A stretch of 64,000 nucleotides of DNA from Scalesia atractyloides (taxonomy: Eukaryota; Streptophyta; Magnoliopsida; Asterales; Asteraceae). The stretch is taken from positions 53,515,137 through 53,579,136 of the forward strand of contig CAMTDV010000017.1 of the NCBI GenBank assembly GCA_947069175.1, written 5' to 3'. Within the stretch, counting starts at the first letter, position 1. Each line of letters opens with the position of its first letter. This document shows, piece after piece, positions 59,556-64,000 of this stretch. The notes beneath the pieces are model-generated. The model made no database searches. It saw only the letters and a program-made list of their open reading frames with translations, and was not told where the DNA came from. A program made the position numbers and the translations under genes.

Positions 59556-62512
59556 TGTGACAATCGTGAAAAATCCCGGTAAACTTTGATTAGTACAAGT
59601 CCGTGGTAACAGGACGTGGTATGTATATCGTGATATTATTATAATTATGTGTGATGATACGAATTCTGGAAAATGATACACCGACTATGACGGGAGTATA
59701 TGCATAGTAAGTAATAAAAACATTACAGTGACATTATGCATCACCTACATGACAAGACAAAGTCGTGAATGAACTGATGACTCTGGGAATAAGTAGTAGT
59801 AAACACACATGACTTGTGTGCTATGCCTAGCGATATTTGTAATGTCTCGGATGAATCCGAGAGCATGTCATGGTTGACATGACACTACTAAGGACCAACG
59901 ATGCAAGGTTGGCATCCTTAGCCTTGAACAACGTGTTAAACGGAGACTTGCCGTTTAACAGCGCATTAGACCTTTGACGTTGATTATTAGTTTATCGGTA
60001 GCCTTATTTAAGATTCCGAGTTCCAGGAATAACTTAGATTTGTGCCATGGTTGCCAATCAATGGGCTTTGATACCCTAATCAACTCTTATTCGACAAAAA
60101 TCGCTTAACTATTCGATTAACCGAAAAACAATGAAATAAAGCTTGATTGATCTAAGTTCTAGCATATTCGGGTTGTACTTGGTGTGTAGGTACTGAATAT
60201 AGCCTTCACAAACTTCTGGGATCAAGATAAACGCTTGGAAACGGAAGAATCGCTAGGTATATCACCCGAAAACTGAATCTAGGCTAGGAAGAAAATTGTT
60301 TTGTCTATAACTTGGTCCGTGTAGCTTGGATTAAGCTGAAATTTGGTATGGCGATGTAGGGTATTGGCAGGAATGTCCACGTAAAATTTTAGAATTGTTG
60401 AAATTTCCTAAATAATTTGGTGAATTTTAAACTGTCTTACTGAAAGGAACATATGGGTATTGTTCTTGGAAAATTCGGAGTCCATTGGTTGAGTTTTGAT
60501 TTGGGTTAAAAATCCCCGTTTTTGCGAGTTTTCGGTAGCCGGAAACGCACCGAAATGAAATCGGAAAATTCTCAAAATTTGTGGAGATGTTCCTGGACAT
60601 GCATAAATGTCAGGAACTTTTTCGGAATTTTTGAACTTCTGAAAGTATTTTATGTTAAGTATGTGGTTAAAAATGGGTTTATAAATAATTTATTTAAATA
60701 AGAAAAGTATCAAAATAAATTCCCATAAATTTATCTCATGATCTACTGATTTTTACTGAGTTATATAAATTTTTATAGTTTTTAGTTCACTTCTAGATTA
60801 AATGCGATTTTATTTGGATTAAAAATTAGTTATTTAAATCATTTTCGGCAGTTTACCGTGTAACGAACCTGCCGGAACTAGGAACTGACCCAACCCGAAA
60901 AATAATATAGTTGGAACACTGGGAGTATTCCGGGAGATTCCCAGGCAAATTGGGCACTATGGGTGTGCTCTAAGGCAATCCAGGAGAATTCCCGACGGTG
61001 AAAATGGAAACTCAAATTTGGGCAACTTAGACCCCCCGAACACTCAGACTCCCTTAATGGAAAGTTAATCGTCTTTGAATAACCACGTGTTGGCACTACT
61101 GGCATTCCCATACCATTATCCGAACATGTTAAACTACTAACTTTGGCTGACACGAGAATCGGTGCCCGGAAGCCAAACTGAAAACTACTACTACCCTGAT
61201 GTCCATCACTATACCAGTGTCCTATAGACTCAATCCGGAGTGAAAACTCCTGACCCGATCCAAGTTATAACCATTACCAACTTAGATACTGATCTGAGTC
61301 CATACTTGCATGGGTATTATTAAATTGAATCCAGTTGCTTGATCACTCTTGCGTTGAGATCACTACTCGTACTGTGAGTTCTCACTTCCCCACTTTTAAA
61401 CTGTTTTACTGTTTTCTGGGGACTTGCATGTTAAAAATTGTGTTGACTATACCAACTTGCGAGTGAGTTATCACTTCCCCACTTTTAAACTGTTTTACTG
61501 TTTTCTAGGGACTTGCATGTTAAAAACTGTGTTGACTACACCAACTTGGGAGTGATTTCTCACTTTCCTACTTTTAAACTGTTTTACTGTTTTCTGGGGA
61601 CTTACATATTAAAAACTGTGTTGACTACACCAACTTGGGAGTGAGTTTCACTTCCCTGCTTTTAAACTGTTTTTACTGTTTTCTGGGGACTTGCATGTTA
61701 AAACTGTGTGATTACACCAAATTGGGAGTGTGTTTCACTCCACCACTTTTAAACTGTGCTACTGTTTTCTGAGGTGATTTGCATGTTACAAAACTGTGTT
61801 AATTGCACCAACTTGTGATGATTTGAATTGTCTAACACATGACCTACTTTCCCCTACAAGTGATTGACGTAAGCCATGGGCGGTGGATAGTACTATTTGT
61901 TTGACTAACCCAGTTGCTCCAGGCAGTGTCTAGGTGACACTGTGTGTCGGTGACTATGCAACTGCACGCGTCCTAAATTCGGTTATGTTAACTAAGCATA
62001 ACTGCAGGGAAACATGACTTTGTTGCCGGGATGACGTGCCTGTCTTGACATGGCCCGATGGGAAGTGTCTGTGGTGACACGGCCCGGTGCGATGATGTGT
62101 CTGGCACGGAGTGACCATGACCATGACTTTACTATGACCGTGACAGTGACTGTGACTGTAACTAGTGCAATTAAACTGGTTAACACATGTTGTTACACAA
62201 CGACTAAACCCATGGAACTCACACAGCGTTTAGCTGAACTTTTTTAAAACTAACATGCATTTCAGGTAACTTGAGACTGGTGTGATCCGTGTATGTTGTT
62301 CAAGACATGTTTGTAGGCGAACCCTGATATAGACGCATGTGGCTTAGAAGACTTATGTGGTTCATGGGAACATGCAGTTGTAACATACATGTAGTATGTA
62401 ATCAGCATTTTGTAAGTAATAAAATGTAGTGTCTTTATAAACAATGTGCTTGTACGAGAGGTGTCTGTTGCATCCCGTATATTTTTCTTCCGCTGCAAGT
62501 TGGGGTATGACA
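59556..62512 (+). mobile_element. A2 3' LTR, promoter region deleted
   Basis: Starts TGTGACAATCGTG and ends GGGGTATGACA. At 2957 bp it is 659 bp shorter than the 5' LTR. At about 60046 TTTGTGCCAT is joined to GGTTGCC; the missing segment equals about 50523-51212, including the C-tract and TATA. Five ~88-bp repeats are present (61370-61800) against four in the 5' LTR. Confidence 0.9.
61370..61800. repeat. ~88-bp tandem repeat, five units
   Basis: Unit starts at 61383, 61472, 61561, 61649 and 61736. Unit content matches 52600-52960, one unit more. Confidence 0.92.
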
Positions 62513-62673
62513 GCACCCCTGTCTCTTTTCACACCAGTCCACCATGTAAGCGCTCTATTTTGAAAGACACTCGAAGCAAACTCTACCTTGCCTTCATTAG
62601 GACACTGTACATAACGAAAAGTGCTTCCGATACTTTCGAACCATTGTAGGAGCCAAGTAGCTCCCTCTGAGGG
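62513..62673 (-). pseudogene. gag: Element F Gag, N-proximal part
   Basis: On the minus strand reads EGATWLLQWFESIGSTFRYV, VQCPNEGKVEFASSVFQNRA and LTWWTGVKRDRGA, the capsid start. It joins 50028-49294 across A2. Upstream codons (MPPRRN to CGS) are missing: the sequence changes at about 62673 to an unrelated tandem repeat. Confidence 0.88.
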
Positions 62674-63512
62674 GAATTGAAGTAATAATGGATGGCGAAT
62701 TGAAGTGATTTTCATCGGTTGGTCAATGTTTTTCTTTAAATCAAAATTACAAAAAAATGTTTTTGAATTTTAGGGGAAGAAAAAATTTTCAGAAAATCCA
62801 AAAAACATATCGAATGCAAAAAGTTCAAAAACATTAAAAGAGACAAAAACGAGTTTTGTGAAAAAGAGGAAATAATAGTATACCAGTGGACTATCAAAAC
62901 TCATGAAAATAAATGTTTCATACACTCAAAAGTGTCAAAGTTTTTGTCATCATGAGGGGGAGAGGGCTTTAAAGAAAACTTGTGAAATAATAATGGATGG
63001 CGAATTGAAGTGATTTTCATCAGTTGGTCAATGTTTTTCTTTAAATCAAAAATACAAAAAAATATTTTTGAAATTTAGGGGGAGAAAAAATTTTCAGAAA
63101 ATCCAAAAACATATGGAATGCAAAAAGTACAAAAACATTAAAAAAGATAAAAACGAGTTTTGTGAAAAAGAGGAAATGGATAGTACACCAGTGGACTATC
63201 AAAACTCATGAAAATAAATGTTTCATCAACTCAAAAGTGTCAAAATTTTTGTCATCATGAGGGGGAGAGGGCTTGAAAGAAAAATTGTGAAGCAATAATG
63301 GATGGCGAATTGAAGTGATTTTGATTGGTTTGTCAATGTTTTTCTTTAAATCAAAAATACAAAAAAAAAATGTTTCTAAATTTTAGGGGGAGAAAAAATT
63401 TTCAGAAAATTTAAAAACATATTGAATGCAAAAAGTACAAAAACATTAAAAAAGACAAAAAAGAGTTTTGTGAAAAAGAGGAAATGATAGTACATCAGTG
63501 GACTATCATTGT
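62674..63512 (+). repeat. ~305-bp tandem repeat with polypurine tracts (copia/Sirevirus-like 3' region)
   Basis: Two full units and a partial one start at about 62684, 62988 and 63294 (AATAATGGATGGCGAATTG). Each contains TTTTTGTCATCATGAGGGGG (first two units) and a second run near TTAGGGGGAGAAAAAATTTT. TTTTTGTCATCATCA-AGGGGGAG is the familiar polypurine context of copia, especially Sirevirus, elements, which can carry several PPTs. No LTR follows in this window, so the assignment is inference. Confidence 0.6.
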
Positions 63513-64000
63513 ATGCTAAAGAATTGTAAAGTTTAAAGGTTTAAACAAGTCTTAATGTGGATATGTTAGTAAGCTTTGCACGTTTAGTAGATTGTTTCCG
63601 CGATATAAACCTAAGTTTACAACTTCTTAATTTGTGGTTTAACATTTCTCAGATATACGGACTTGGTACTCCGAAATTTCATTTGAGAGATTGCCTGATT
63701 CTAAGATACTAGGTCTTTATAGATAATTGATATCTGGGGTATTATAAAAGTTCTTCTTGTTTTGCGTAAGCAATGGCCTAAAACTTGTATAATACTTTTG
63801 CATAAATACCCCAAAATTGCAGCATATTGTAAGTATCGAAAGATCAACAATTGCAGAATAAAAGATTCCATTTTGGAACAATACCTTTAAGTCGAGCCTT
63901 CTTCTCTTTGTCTGTATGGTGGTACTAGCCTGAGCTCTCAAGGTCTCGCATAACCTAGATACAGATATCAGTTAAGTTATACTCATCTGTAAGATGAAAT
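63513..64000. other. Unassigned sequence
   Basis: AT-rich, with no domain, LTR end, PBS or repeat recognised. A 74-codon minus-strand frame (63717-63941) shows no known family and is probably chance. Confidence 0.4.

Larger units (their letters stand above)
50029..62512 (+). mobile_element. Element A2: non-autonomous LTR retrotransposon (LARD-like)
   Basis: Complete structure on the plus strand: 5' LTR 50029-53644, PBS 53650-53662, interior to 59555 with PPT at its end, 3' LTR 59556-62512. A perfect 5-bp duplication GCACC flanks it (50024-50028, 62513-62517). The interior has no recognisable Gag or Pol. It is the sister of A1 in opposite orientation, 18 kb away. It inserted in the gag of element F, whose reading frame continues exactly across one copy of GCACC. 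Confidence 0.93.

Noticed and set aside
63717..63941. 74-codon minus-strand ORF at the window end
   Set aside because: Short, no family, and no start or promoter context; left as unassigned.

Overview
The window is plant nuclear DNA made almost entirely of nested LTR retrotransposons. I found no host gene, rRNA, tRNA, bacterial-type operon or CRISPR array. The primer-binding sites all match plant initiator-Met tRNA (TGGTATCAGAGCC). The Gag families (a Ty3/gypsy Gag starting MPPRRN, the N-rich stretch, CX2CX4HX4C knuckles) and the very long LTRs (2.5-3.6 kb) resemble Tekay/Del-like elements that are abundant in Asteraceae. I infer a eudicot, probably Asteraceae, in a repeat-rich pericentromere-like setting. 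This is from memory of families, not a search.

Layout. 1-2395 is a family B LTR (minus), cut by a family C Ty3/gypsy element (plus, 2396-10137). That element has a 3.3 kb LTR, PBS, an unusual proline-rich/transmembrane ORF upstream of gag, then decayed gag, protease, RT and RNase H. 10138-12872 is the 5' end of a copia element (minus). 12873-17317 is an Athila/Tat-like element with gag and protease but no pol, ending in its 3' LTR. 17318-18286 is the 5' end of a second copia (minus). 18287-18743 is an Athila-like RT/RNase H scrap. 18744-19612 plus 31677-34258 is one LTR (family E, plus) split by element A1; it is followed by its PBS and gag (34648-35810). A1 (19613-31671, minus) is a 12 kb non-autonomous element. 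35811-36789 is a broken C LTR. 36790-43746 (minus) is a family B 5' end (LTR, PBS, leader, gag) whose gag is split by a solo LTR (family D) with a perfect TTTAT duplication. 43747-50028 plus 62513-62673 (minus) is a gag-only element F with a hairpin-rich tandem array (split by a solo C LTR); its gag is split by A2. A2 (50029-62512, plus) is the inverted sister of A1, with a perfect GCACC target-site duplication. 62674-63512 is a ~305-bp tandem repeat with polypurine tracts like those upstream of copia/Sirevirus 3' LTRs. The last 490 bp are unassigned.

How it fits together. A1 and A2 carry complete LTRs, PBS and PPT but no recognisable gag-pol, so they would need proteins in trans. The C element shares LTR core, leader and PBS context with them and is the best helper candidate in the window. 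A1 and A2 also each carry, in antisense, a copy of a C-like leader and gag start. The most interesting points are this LARD-like pair, the upstream transmembrane ORF of the C element, a hairpin in family B LTRs whose two stems differ by compensatory changes, the hairpin array of F, and a B LTR flanked by a PPT on one side and a PBS on the other.
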